Assembly: GCA_964396185.1 (NCBI GenBank) | Contig: CAYNEI010000063.1 | Span: forward strand, 1-13,124 | Source: CAYNEI01 sp964396185 | Lineage (GTDB): Archaea; Thermoplasmatota; SW-10-69-26 | DNA: 13,124 nucleotides | Direction: 5' to 3' | Shown: in pieces, positions 5,775-12,468 of the stretch | How positions within the stretch are numbered: the first letter of the stretch is position 1 | Layout: every line of letters begins with the position of its first letter | Translations under genes and position numbers: made by a program | Notes under the pieces: generated by a model | What the model was told of the DNA's origin: nothing | Database searches by the model: none | The model's input: only the letters and a program-made list of their open reading frames with translations

Positions 5775-6308
5775 TCAGGCCGTCGGCCGGTAGCGGTCCA
5801 GGTAGAGCACGGGCTCCTGGAAGCTGAACGCGATGCCTTGGCGGGTGTACGAGAGCTCCTCGATGCCGACGTAGTCGATGTCGACGATGCGGCCGCGCTC
5901 GCGAGCGGCCTCGGCGGTGTACCCGTACTTGAGGGCCACGGCCTGGAAGATCTCGAACTTGGACGTGTTGGCCTCGATGCCGGCCCACTCGTCGTCCTCG
6001 ACCCTCGGCGGGCCAGAGGTGATCAGGTGGTTGTAGAGGGCGCGGTTGCGTGAGCGCACGTGCTTGAGGCGCTCCAGGTTGTAGAGCTCGTTGACGCGGG
6101 TGGTGAGGTAGCGGTTGACCTCGTCCTTGCTGACGCCTGCGATCTCAGCGATCTTGCGCAGGGAGTGGCTCTCGCCTTGAGCATCCAGGGTCTCGACAGC
6201 GTCGATGAGCTTGAGGCAGTCGAGCTCGTACTTCTCGACGGCCGAGGAGAGCTCTTGCTGGGACTCACGGACCATGCCGTCGTCCATGGCGCCCAAGACC
6301 GTAGCCAT
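5775..6308 (-). CDS. HTH-domain protein, probable transcriptional regulator
   Basis: This is a 177-residue protein with a winged-helix-like segment at about 28-95 (LIDAVETL...SLRKIAEIAGVSKDEVNRYLTTRVNELYNLERLKHV), where IAEIAGVSKDEVNRYL is the recognition helix-turn-helix. The segment from 100 to 177 is mixed and hydrophilic, with no domain I recognise; it contains TSKFEIFQAVALKYGYTAEAARERGR and ends DRYRPTA. The ATG at 6308 is chosen because a TTTATG TATA-like box on the complement (6333-6339) lies exactly 25 nt upstream, giving a leaderless mRNA. The frame is open further upstream to 6374 but would cross that promoter. It lies 69 nt downstream of the tandem winged-helix gene on the same strand, so it may be read both alone and with it. 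Its target is unknown. Confidence 0.75.
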   Translation of the reverse strand: MATVLGAMDDGMVRESQQELSSAVEKYELDCLKLIDAVETLDAQGESHSLRKIAEIAGVSKDEVNRYLTTRVNELYNLERLKHVRSRNRALYNHLITSGPPRVEDDEWAGIEANTSKFEIFQAVALKYGYTAEAARERGRIVDIDYVGIEELSYTRQGIAFSFQEPVLYLDRYRPTA

Positions 6309-6332
6309 ACGAACAACAGTGGCGCGGGTCAC

Positions 6333-6339
6333 GCATAAA
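6333..6339 (-). promoter_or_regulatory. TATA box for a leaderless HTH mRNA
   Basis: On the complement GAACGTTTATGCG carries a TATA-like element with 25 nt between TTTATG and the ATG at 6308. This matches the archaeal leaderless spacing and decides that start. Confidence 0.55.
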
Positions 6340-6377
6340 CGTTCCTGACCAGGCCCCCATCCCTTCCTGTCCACCGA

Positions 6378-6968
6378 TCAGGGGAACTCGAGCTCCTCCC
6401 AGGCCTCCAGGAAGCCCTCGACGATCTCGTCGGGGGGCTGGTAGCGCACGAGCAGCTCGGAGACGTGGTTGGGGTCCACGACGCGTAACACGCGCTCTCG
6501 ACCCTCGCGCTGGCTCTCCACCAGGCCAGCCTCCTCCATCTTGCCGGCGTGGTAGTGCATGGTGGAGGCGGCCACGTCCACGGCTTCTGCGAGCTCGCCC
6601 AAGGTCGCCTCGTCGCGGTCCAGCAGGACAAGCGTGGCGTGCAGCGGGACCTTGCGACGTAGCATGGAGAGCGCGCGCTTGTCGGCGCGGTCCAGCACGT
6701 CGCGGGGCCCGATGTCGCTCTCGGTCTTGGGGTAGAAGCGCCAGTAGCCGCCCTCCTTGCGCGAGGAGACGATCTGGTGGCGCTCAAGCACCCGCAGGTG
6801 GTACTTGGCGTGGTTGGTCTCCATGTCCAGTTTGCGCGCGATGCTTGAGAGATGGAGGCCGGGGTAGCGTTCCACGGCCCGGTAGAGGGCTCGGCGCGCT
6901 TCGAGGTCCAGGGGGTCCTTGGTGCGCCGAGCCAGGAAGATGACCAGCTCAAGCAAGACCGCGTCCAT
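6378..6968 (-). CDS. Tandem winged-helix (ArsR-type) transcriptional regulator
   Basis: This 196-residue soluble protein has two winged-helix domains. The first (about 22-82) reads ARRALYRAVERYPGLHLSSIARKLDMETNHAKYHLRVLERHQIVSSRKEGGYWRFYP. The second (about 94-164) contains ATLGELAEAVDVAASTMHYHAGKMEEAGLVESQREGRERVLRV. Both have the helix-turn-helix plus wing with YHL or YHA on the recognition helix. The C-terminal segment PDEIVEGFLEAWEELEF is the kind of helix that ends many archaeal ArsR-like regulators and may dimerise. No membrane segment is present. I favour the ATG at 6968, with GAGGA 9 nt upstream; a GTG at 6989 would add seven residues. The gene follows the DUF7521-like membrane gene by about 40 nt, so the two are probably one unit. 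A likely binding site is the 15-bp palindrome at 7318-7332. Confidence 0.88.
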   Translation of the reverse strand: MDAVLLELVIFLARRTKDPLDLEARRALYRAVERYPGLHLSSIARKLDMETNHAKYHLRVLERHQIVSSRKEGGYWRFYPKTESDIGPRDVLDRADKRALSMLRRKVPLHATLVLLDRDEATLGELAEAVDVAASTMHYHAGKMEEAGLVESQREGRERVLRVVDPNHVSELLVRYQPPDEIVEGFLEAWEELEFP

Positions 6969-7011
6969 GGTCCCCGTTCCTCGCGCCACCTCATCTAGCC
7001 CCCGGGTGCGC

Positions 7012-7275
7012 TCAGGTCATGACCGCGACGTAGAAGACGCCAAGGATCCCCAGGTCGAAGACGAGGCTCGGGAGGAGCAGACGGTTCCAGTCCGGCGCGG
7101 TGAAAAGCCCGATGCTGAGCATGAGCCCTTTGGCCAGGAAGAGGGCGAACCCCAGCGTCAAAAGGCCAACTTTACGCGATCTGGCATGCCGCCACGCCCT
7201 GGCCGCCACGAGGGTCAACCCCAGGGCGATGACGGTGAGGGCTGCGGTCACGAGGTTCTCGATGACGGCTGGCAT
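7012..7275 (-). CDS. Three-helix membrane protein, DUF7521-like
   Basis: This 87-residue protein is almost entirely membrane-embedded. Segments lie near residues 6-25 (LVTAALTVIALGLTLVAARA), 36-56 (VGLLTLGFALFLAKGLMLSIG) and 66-85 (LLLPSLVFDLGILGVFYVAV). A basic loop RHARSRK follows helix 1. The length, the ARAWRHARSRKVGLLTLGFAL pattern and its place beside a winged-helix regulator recall archaeal DUF7521 proteins. That assignment is from memory and needs a profile search. The ATG at 7275 has a weak GGGAGAG site about 6 nt upstream and a GGATAC box at 7311-7316. It is the first gene of the three-gene minus-strand cassette and may act as a membrane sensor or anchor for the regulator, which is inference. 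Confidence 0.72.
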   Translation of the reverse strand: MPAVIENLVTAALTVIALGLTLVAARAWRHARSRKVGLLTLGFALFLAKGLMLSIGLFTAPDWNRLLLPSLVFDLGILGVFYVAVMT

Positions 7276-7310
7276 GAGCTTCTCTCCCGGCCAGCAACGG
7301 GCCAGGGGAT

Positions 7311-7332
7311 GTATCCACCGGTTGGCAACCGG
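7311..7332 (-). promoter_or_regulatory. Promoter with abutting perfect 15-bp palindrome, candidate operator
   Basis: CCGGTTG-G-CAACCGG at 7318-7332 is a perfect palindrome with a one-base centre. On the complement it ends 1 nt before GGATAC (7316-7311), the likely TATA element of the membrane/regulator cassette, so it occupies the BRE position. A dimeric winged-helix protein bound there would block TBP/TFB. The obvious candidate is the regulator encoded at 6378-6968. Confidence 0.5.
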
Positions 7333-7338
7333 ACCCTA

Positions 7339-7572
7339 GACCGCGCAGCGACCCCGGGCGGGGGGGCCGCCCGGGGCGCGTGTGCGGTCCTTGTGGTGTG
7401 CCGGGCAGGGAGGGGGGTCGCCCGGCCAAGGAGGTGAGGGAGGGCTGGAACCTGTGCGTGTGTGAGAGGGGCGAGGGGAGAACCAGCCCTCCTGGTCCCA
7501 CCTGTTCGGCGCCTGGTGAGGCGCCGAGGTGCCTTGTGCAAGACGGGTCACGCCCGTCTGACCACCGGTGGG
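7339..7572. ncRNA. Run of six inverted repeats, candidate structured RNA or element
   Basis: No gene fits here. Read left to right: GACCGCGCA (7339-7347) pairs with TGTGCGGTC (7381-7389), with one G-U, and encloses CCCCGGGCGG (7352-7361) paired with CCGCCCGGGG (7367-7376). GCCGGGC (7400-7406) pairs with GCCCGGC (7420-7426). GGAGGGCTGG (7439-7448) pairs with CCAGCCCTCC (7483-7492). CGGCGCCT-GGTG-AGGCGCCG (7507-7526) is flanked by CACCT and AGGTG. AGACGGG (7541-7547) pairs with CCCGTCT (7553-7559). Last is the palindrome CCACCGGTGG (7562-7571). A TTATG element on the complement near 7580 could start a minus-strand RNA close to 7556, and GATGTATCC near 7312 could start a plus-strand one. No tRNA, RNase P or SRP landmark was found. 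Confidence 0.4.
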
Positions 7573-7595
7573 CCTGCAAGCATAAGAAAGTCCTT

Positions 7596-8633
7596 TCAGG
7601 CGTTTCGAAACGAGCGGTCACGGCCCTGGCGCAGCTTGACGACCGCTGCTGCACCGACGCCGACGGCGGCGAGGCCGAGGCCGAGCAAGAACAGGGGCGC
7701 GTCGCCCAGGATGCCCGCGATGACCTCCTCGAAGGTTTGTGAGGGATGGATCGCGCCGAAGATCATGGTGTGTCTGATCTCGCTGGCGTGGTCCGTGGAG
7801 AGGAACATGATGGCTTCCTCTCGCTCCCCGTCCTGCAGGGGTTGCTCGTACGTGGTCACTCCGCGGTCGGTCTCGGCGCCGTCGAGTTGGGCCTGCTCGT
7901 CCCAGGTGAAGTGGATCTCGGCCCCGTCACCCTGCATCTCGACGCGGCTGTCCGCCTGGTCGACGCCGTGGCCGGCTGCGCGTAGTTGGACAGCGATCTG
8001 CGCGTCCTCGGCGCGGATCGGCACGTCGTGGACCGTGACGTTGAGCCCCATCTCGGTGGGTCGCAGCTCTCGCTCACCGAGGTGGTCGATGGTGTCCGTG
8101 GCCGCCATCTGCACCTCGACGAACCCGCCTCGTACCAAGGGGTAGGTCGCCTTGGCTCCCTCGAAGCCGCGTGGGAGCGGGTCGTAGACGATGGTGGGCT
8201 CGCGCCGGTTGTCGAAGCGGTCGTGTTCGAGGATCTCGTCGCCGAGATCGAAACGGCCGTTGTCGTTGAGGTCGCGGAAGACGTAGACAGCTTGGAGGGT
8301 CAGGCTCGTGTTGGCCCGGCGCTCGGGTACCTGGTCGTCTGGTGCGAGGTGAGCGTACTCCACAGCCAGGGTGGCCGTGTTCAGATCGAAGGAACCGTTG
8401 AAGAAGGTCGATGCATCCTCGCTGTGCTGGGCGTTGCGGAGCTCGAATCCTTCGCCCACGTGGAAGTCGAAGGCGAGCTCCCAACCGTCAGATTCGGCGG
8501 GCTCGCCGGTGCTCTGGGCTGCAGCTTGCGGGGGGGCCAACAAGGCCAGACCGGCCAGGATCACCAGCAAACAGTGACGTGACACCGGGGCCCGGCGGCC
8601 CTGCCTGAGCGGGCGAGAGGGACCGGTGGTCAT
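7596..8633 (-). CDS. Exported surface protein with C-terminal membrane anchor
   Basis: This is a 345-residue protein with a basic N-terminus (RPLRQGRRAPVSRH) and the hydrophobic core CLLVILAGLALLAPPQAAAQ (21-40), a typical signal peptide ending near AAA-Q. The exterior part (about 41-310) is acidic and strand-rich. It contains DLNDNGRFDLGDEIL (121-135), which fits an EF-hand or dockerin-like calcium loop. A single helix PLFLLGLGLAAVGVGAAAVV (313-332) and a basic tail KLRQGRDR follow, so the bulk of the protein faces outward and is held at the membrane by its C-terminus. ATG 8633 was chosen because the TATA element at 8663-8668 places initiation near 8641; ATG 8648 and GTG 8657 lie too close to it. 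I recognise no family. It could bind ligands or be part of the cell surface. Confidence 0.75.
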   Translation of the reverse strand: MTTGPSRPLRQGRRAPVSRHCLLVILAGLALLAPPQAAAQSTGEPAESDGWELAFDFHVGEGFELRNAQHSEDASTFFNGSFDLNTATLAVEYAHLAPDDQVPERRANTSLTLQAVYVFRDLNDNGRFDLGDEILEHDRFDNRREPTIVYDPLPRGFEGAKATYPLVRGGFVEVQMAATDTIDHLGERELRPTEMGLNVTVHDVPIRAEDAQIAVQLRAAGHGVDQADSRVEMQGDGAEIHFTWDEQAQLDGAETDRGVTTYEQPLQDGEREEAIMFLSTDHASEIRHTMIFGAIHPSQTFEEVIAGILGDAPLFLLGLGLAAVGVGAAAVVKLRQGRDRSFRNA

Positions 8634-8662
8634 GGTGCAGGCTCGCATGAGGGGCACGGGGG

Positions 8663-8668
8663 GTATAA
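8663..8668 (-). promoter_or_regulatory. TATA box of the surface-protein gene
   Basis: The complement reads GAAAGAACCGTTATACC, a good BRE plus TATA arrangement. Its centre is 33 nt before the ATG at 8633, giving a leader of about 8 nt. An AACGTT palindrome lies about 23 nt further upstream (8691-8696). Confidence 0.5.
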
Positions 8669-8711
8669 CGGTTCTTTCACGATCCTCGAAACGTTACGTC
8701 CGCCGCGGCAC

Positions 8712-9173
8712 TCAGTCCTCATCGGGCATGCGCACGACGAGCACCGGGCAGTCGGCGTGCCGGATGACCTTCTCGGTGACCGAGCCGAGCAGCAGGTGTT
8801 CGAGGCCGCTGCGGCCGTGGGTGCCCATGACGATGAGGTCGTGGTCCTCGGCAGCGGCCAGGATCTCTTCTGCGGGGTGGCCCTCGCGGACTTGGACCGT
8901 GCACTCGAGCTCGTTGGCCTTGCAGGCGTCCTCGAGGTTGGCCAGGGCCTGGTCGGATTCCTGGGCCATGAGGTCCTTGATGGTGTCCCACTCGAGATCG
9001 CCGGGGAACGCGGCGTACGCGCTGTTGTCCATGACGTAGAGCCCGGTGACCCGGGAGCCCATCAGCCGTGCCATCTCGATCCCTGTCTCCAGCGCGACGT
9101 CGCTTGTGTCGCTGCCGTCGGTCGGGATCAGGATGCGCTCGAACCTACGTTCCTCGAAGCCTTCTCCTTGCAC
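8712..9173 (-). CDS. Universal stress protein (UspA family)
   Basis: This is a 153-residue single-domain UspA protein. It begins FERILIPTDGSD, where D19 normally contacts the adenine nucleotide, and has VTGLYVMDN in the second strand. It contains the ATP-binding signature G-x2-G-x9-G-S as GTHG (117-120), nine residues, then GS (130-131), followed by VTEKVIRHADCPVLVVR. The full signature suggests an ATP-binding member that helps survival under stress; the exact role varies in the family. The GTG at 9173 has GGAGG 7 nt upstream. The longer open frame to 9290 is the shadow of the amidohydrolase. The start lies 29 nt inside the preceding gene, so the two are translationally coupled and share the promoter at 10221-10226. 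Confidence 0.92.
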   Translation of the reverse strand: MQGEGFEERRFERILIPTDGSDTSDVALETGIEMARLMGSRVTGLYVMDNSAYAAFPGDLEWDTIKDLMAQESDQALANLEDACKANELECTVQVREGHPAEEILAAAEDHDLIVMGTHGRSGLEHLLLGSVTEKVIRHADCPVLVVRMPDED

Positions 9174-10197
9174 TTTCTTTCCTCCAGGGGACCAGCGTAC
9201 GGGGGTTGCAGACGGCCTTCCGGAGGCCATCGCTCGCGTCCAGGAGCACCACAGGCGCTCCAGGCTCGATCCTGGGGACCGGCTCGCCATCCAGGTGGAA
9301 CCCGGTGGCCATCTCGAGGATGGTCTCGGGTGCGAGCTCGGGCCAGGTGCGCGCGGTGTAGGCCGCTTCCATAAGGGTATCGGGGGCCTGGAACATCGCG
9401 TTGTCGGTCCCCAGACCCACCCGCAGCCCCGCCTCGACGAGCTCGGGCACGGGTGGTTCCTGGCCGAAGAGCGCGTTGGACCGGGGACACAGGGCCACCG
9501 GGACCTCGGCCTCCGCGATGGCCTGGATGTCCTCGGGCGTCGCTTGGGTCAGGTGGACGAGCAAGTCGGGTTGGAGGGCCAGGGCAGCGTCCACGTCCTC
9601 GCGCCGGCCCTCGGAGAGGTGGAGCGCGACGCGCTTGCCGTGGGCGTGGCACCAGGCCGCCTGGTCCTCGGTCACGGCGGCGGGTTGGTCCTCGAGGCCC
9701 GAGATGCCGAGCCCGTCGACCAGGTTCACCAACGCGCCGGCTTCCTGCTCCCAGGCCTCTGGACGGGTCGGTCGCCCGAGCACCGTGAGCTCCACGGGGC
9801 ACCCCTCGGCAGCCCGGTGAGCCATCCGGGCGCCTGCTGGGCCTCCCTCCCGGAAGTCGAGCAAGCGCACCGTGCCTGCCGCGTGGGCTTCGCTGAGCGC
9901 TTGGCCCATGCCGGCCACCAGGTCCTCCGGGCTGGCAGCACGCAGGATGCGGTGCTTGAGGCCATCCGGGGGGGCGACGACCTCCTCGATGCTCGTGGCC
10001 TCCACCTGGCCGCGCGCGATGCGATCGGCGATGTGGGTGTGGGCGTTGACCGGTGCGGGGAGCACGATGCCAGGCTCGTCCACCGGGCCGTCGGGTGCTC
10101 CGCGGTCCACGGCGGTGAGCTGGCCGGAGGCGTCGATCTGGACCGTGCCCTCGATGAGCTCGCGTCCCTCGAACAGGTGGCCGCCCCAGGTCTGCAC
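9145..10197 (-). CDS. Amidohydrolase (metal-dependent, COG0402-like deaminase/hydrolase)
   Basis: This is a 350-residue amidohydrolase-superfamily enzyme. Metal-binding positions are H53 and H55 in the VNAHTHIAD strand, H193 and E196 in ALHLSEG, H215 in LLVHLTQA, and D265 in GLGTDNAM. CPRSNALFG (237-245) is typical of the cytosine/adenosine deaminase and chlorohydrolase-like group. The small beta-domain is formed by the first 50 residues and the C-terminus (EPGAPVVLLDASD). At 350 residues it is shorter than the roughly 420-450 of S-adenosylhomocysteine deaminases, so the substrate stays open; a nucleobase, nucleoside or cyclic amide is plausible. The start is a GTG with no ribosome site but a CTTAAG element 26 nt upstream, so a leaderless mRNA is likely. 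The end overlaps the UspA gene by 29 nt. Confidence 0.9.
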   Translation of the reverse strand: MQTWGGHLFEGRELIEGTVQIDASGQLTAVDRGAPDGPVDEPGIVLPAPVNAHTHIADRIARGQVEATSIEEVVAPPDGLKHRILRAASPEDLVAGMGQALSEAHAAGTVRLLDFREGGPAGARMAHRAAEGCPVELTVLGRPTRPEAWEQEAGALVNLVDGLGISGLEDQPAAVTEDQAAWCHAHGKRVALHLSEGRREDVDAALALQPDLLVHLTQATPEDIQAIAEAEVPVALCPRSNALFGQEPPVPELVEAGLRVGLGTDNAMFQAPDTLMEAAYTARTWPELAPETILEMATGFHLDGEPVPRIEPGAPVVLLDASDGLRKAVCNPRTLVPWRKESARRRLRGT

Positions 10198-10220
10198 GCG
10201 CCGCGAACCCGGCGGTGCGT

Positions 10221-10226
10221 CTTAAG
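10221..10226 (-). promoter_or_regulatory. TATA-like element for the amidohydrolase-uspA unit
   Basis: CTTAAG is centred 26 nt upstream of the GTG at 10197, fitting a leaderless transcript. GGTGCG occurs directly on both sides of it (10214-10219 and 10227-10232). It lies in the 96-nt gap shared with the divergent protease gene. Confidence 0.45.
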
Positions 10227-10242
10227 GGTGCGGCCCGTTCTT

Positions 10243-10271
10243 GGATAGATGCTCCCCAGAGAGTTCAAGTA
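10243..10271 (+). promoter_or_regulatory. Promoter region of the protease gene, box uncertain
   Basis: Two TATA-like candidates precede the ATG at 10294: GGATAGAT (10243-10250), giving a leader of about 22 nt, and TTCAAGTA (10264-10271), centred about 26 nt upstream, giving a leaderless mRNA. No ribosome site is visible before the ATG, which favours the second. Confidence 0.3.
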
Positions 10272-10293
10272 CCCTCAACGCGACCTTGCGCCG

Positions 10294-12114
10294 ATGCGCA
10301 ACGCCTGGGTTCTAGCAGCCTTGCTCCTCTTCGCCGTGCTACCGGGACCTAGCGGGGCTGAAGCCACCGACCCCATCCCCCACGTCCTCGTGGCGGTGCC
10401 GGACAGCGGCATCAACCCCTACCACCAGGAGTTCCACCGTCCCGAGCTCACCGACCACCCGTGCACGTACATCGAAGACTTCCCCTGCAATGTCGAGAAA
10501 CTCGAGCTCAGCATCGGGGATGGTCTGTCCTACAGCCAAGCCGTCTCCCAGGACCGCCCGGTCTGGGACAGCCTCGAACCGGGCACGTGGTACTGGATCC
10601 CGGAGACCCCGTTCGTGGCGGTCATGTGCGAGCCAGACAACACCGGAGGCGCGACCTCGGATCCGTCCGAGAGCTGCATCCTTGACGACGGCACGAACCA
10701 TGGAACGGGCACGACCTCCTCGGTGATCCGCGAGAACCCAGACGCGCTGATCGCGTTCAAGCAAGGGGGCGCAGGCCACCAGGCATTCCTTAATGCAGGG
10801 CTCCCGGTGGACGTCTTCAGCGTCTCCTGGAGCCACGTGGTCCCCCTGCCGCTCACCCGCGACACCGACGGGATCTACGTCAAATCCTCCGGCAACGACC
10901 CGAGCTCGTCCTTGATGGACGGCTGGAGCGGCAACCCGCGGGCCATCACCGTGGGCGGTGCCTACGCTCGCGGGTTGACCGCCGGTCCCCACGAGGAGGC
11001 GCTGGCTACGAAGCAACCAGACGTTGTGGGCCCCTTCTGCCGCAGCGTCGCCAGCGCGGACTCCACCACAGCCTCTCGCAGCGCTTGCGGCACCAGCTTC
11101 GCGGCGCCCACGGCAGCCGGCGGGCTCTCGAAAGCGATCTCGCTGCTCCGGGAGGACAGCGGCTACACAGGCGCCACGGTCAACGGGTTCGTGGACCCGC
11201 TGCTCGGCATCACCACCCAGGACCTACGCGATGCCATGAACCGCACCGCAACCTACGACGCCTCCCACCGATCCGAGCGCAGCATCTTCGGCGTGCCCAT
11301 GGCCCCGATGGTCCCCTGGCTCCAATGGGGCTGGGGCTGGTACGACGCCCACACCGCCGAGGCCACAGCCAAGCACCTGCTCGCCATCGACCCAGCACCG
11401 GCCAAGCCGGAGGCTGCCCGCCTCTACATGGAAACCGTCTACGAGGCCCGCCTGGCCCTCTACGATACAGGCGTCGATCAGCACCAGCCCGAGGCGGTCC
11501 TGCGCTTCGATTGCGACGGTCTCACCTGCACCTTCGACGGGACCCAGTCCAGCGACCCCGACGGGCAACCCTTTAGCTACCATTGGGATCTGGGCGACGG
11601 GACCACCGCCACGGACGCGATCGTCGAACACACCTACACCACCGGGGCCAGGGACGTGACCCTCACCGTCTCAGACGGCCAGCTCACCGACGCCACCACC
11701 ACCGAGGTGTTCACCCTCCCCGAGGCCCTCCTGGATGTCTCCACAGACCGGTCCAGCTACGGCCTCCAGGACGATGTGGTCGTGACCGCCACCCTCACAG
11801 AGCGTGAAACCGGGGACCCCATCTCCGGGATCCCCATCGAGCTCGAGGCCCAGTACCAGGCTGCTGGCTCCAACGGGCTCCACCAAGGTCGCACCTACCG
11901 TGCCATGGACGAAGCCGACACCGGCCACCATGAGACCACCGTGATCACCGACGACGACGGCATCGCCACGTGGACGATCCCCAGCGATGTCGCCGAGCAG
12001 GAAGAGCACCTCAACCTGCCCACCGGCACAGAGGAGGTCGCCGTCACATCCACCTTCGACCGCGGCGGCGTGCGTTTGTGGGACAAGACGACGTACACGG
12101 TGAGCCCCCTCTGA
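10294..12114 (+). CDS. Secreted S8 (subtilisin-type) serine protease with PKD domain
   Basis: This 606-residue exported protease starts with a signal peptide (MRNAWVLAALLLFAVLPGPSGAEA). The catalytic triad and oxyanion residue are D37 (VAVPDSGINPYH), H136 (GTNHGTGTTSS), N201 (SSGN) and S268 (CGTSFAAPTA). The D-H distance of about 99 residues is far larger than the 32 of subtilisin and holds C57, C65, C112 and C128; further cysteines at 249, 265, 407 and 412 could form disulfides outside the cell. A PKD domain spans about 400-472 (FDGTQSSDPDG, YHWDLGDGTT, HTYTTGARDVTLTVSDG). An Ig-like domain follows (about 478-604; YGLQDDVVVTATLTE). There is no C-terminal membrane anchor and no clear propeptide. 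The frame opens at 10249, but ATG 10294 starts the signal peptide directly. It is transcribed away from the amidohydrolase. Confidence 0.92.
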   Translation: MRNAWVLAALLLFAVLPGPSGAEATDPIPHVLVAVPDSGINPYHQEFHRPELTDHPCTYIEDFPCNVEKLELSIGDGLSYSQAVSQDRPVWDSLEPGTWYWIPETPFVAVMCEPDNTGGATSDPSESCILDDGTNHGTGTTSSVIRENPDALIAFKQGGAGHQAFLNAGLPVDVFSVSWSHVVPLPLTRDTDGIYVKSSGNDPSSSLMDGWSGNPRAITVGGAYARGLTAGPHEEALATKQPDVVGPFCRSVASADSTTASRSACGTSFAAPTAAGGLSKAISLLREDSGYTGATVNGFVDPLLGITTQDLRDAMNRTATYDASHRSERSIFGVPMAPMVPWLQWGWGWYDAHTAEATAKHLLAIDPAPAKPEAARLYMETVYEARLALYDTGVDQHQPEAVLRFDCDGLTCTFDGTQSSDPDGQPFSYHWDLGDGTTATDAIVEHTYTTGARDVTLTVSDGQLTDATTTEVFTLPEALLDVSTDRSSYGLQDDVVVTATLTERETGDPISGIPIELEAQYQAAGSNGLHQGRTYRAMDEADTGHHETTVITDDDGIATWTIPSDVAEQEEHLNLPTGTEEVAVTSTFDRGGVRLWDKTTYTVSPL

Positions 12115-12232
12115 CCCCAGCGTGGATGTCCAGAACCCCGAGCGTGTCTCGCCGACCCTACTTACGCGACCCGGTGATCGTAGGGGTTGACCGCCCCCGC
12201 ATCCGACGGGGCGCGGGAGGAGAGGTAACAGC

Positions 12233-12418
12233 ATGACCCGATCCACGATCGATTGCAGGAAGTTCCCGAGCGAGAGCGGCTGCACGGTCTCCATCTCCGC
12301 TGACAGCGAGGAGGAGCTCCTCGCGGCTGCGGCCCAGCATGCCGTGGCCGTGCACGACCACGAGGACAGCCCCGAGCTACGCTCAGAACTGGCCAAGCTC
12401 ATCCTCCAGGACGCCTGA
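12233..12418 (+). CDS. DUF1059 family small protein
   Basis: This is a 61-residue protein with the DUF1059 pattern. It has TIDCRKF near the start (C8), a second cysteine in SGCTVSI (C17), the acidic turn SADSEEELLAAAAQHAVAVHDHED, then SPELRSELAKLILQDA. The family is small, cytosolic and widespread in archaea and bacteria; no function is established. The two conserved cysteines and the HAVAVHDH histidines could bind a metal, which is inference. The ATG has a strong purine-rich site (GGAGGAGAGG) 8 nt or so upstream. The gap from the protease end (12114) contains a short pairing, CCCTAC (12156-12161) with GTAGGG (12180-12185), which may end the protease transcript or lie in the leader. The gene converges with the PAS gene. 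Confidence 0.85.
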   Translation: MTRSTIDCRKFPSESGCTVSISADSEEELLAAAAQHAVAVHDHEDSPELRSELAKLILQDA

Positions 12419-12427
12419 GCCCGCAGC

Positions 12428-12463
12428 CACGGCTTGTACCGTGCCCTCGCCCCCGGAGGCGAG
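12428..12463. terminator. Two hairpins between convergent genes, possible two-way terminator
   Basis: CACGG-CTTGTA-CCGTG (12428-12443) and CTCGCC (12446-12451) paired with GGCGAG (12458-12463) fill the 50-nt gap between the ends of the DUF1059 and PAS genes. Stems are perfect. There is no T-run, so the terminator role rests on position. Confidence 0.35.
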
Positions 12464-12468
12464 CCTGG

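Noticed and set aside
7584..7592. GAAAGTCC as an RNase P core segment
   Set aside because: The short match lacks the preceding GAGG and any partner ACAGAA segment; downstream sequence is the coding end of the surface-protein gene.
10214..10232. GGTGCG direct repeats around CTTAAG as an operator
   Set aside because: Six-base repeats are too short to be significant in this composition; noted only with the promoter.
9046..10248. A 400-codon plus-strand frame opposite the amidohydrolase
   Set aside because: The minus-strand product has all metal-binding motifs in order, so the plus frame is a shadow.
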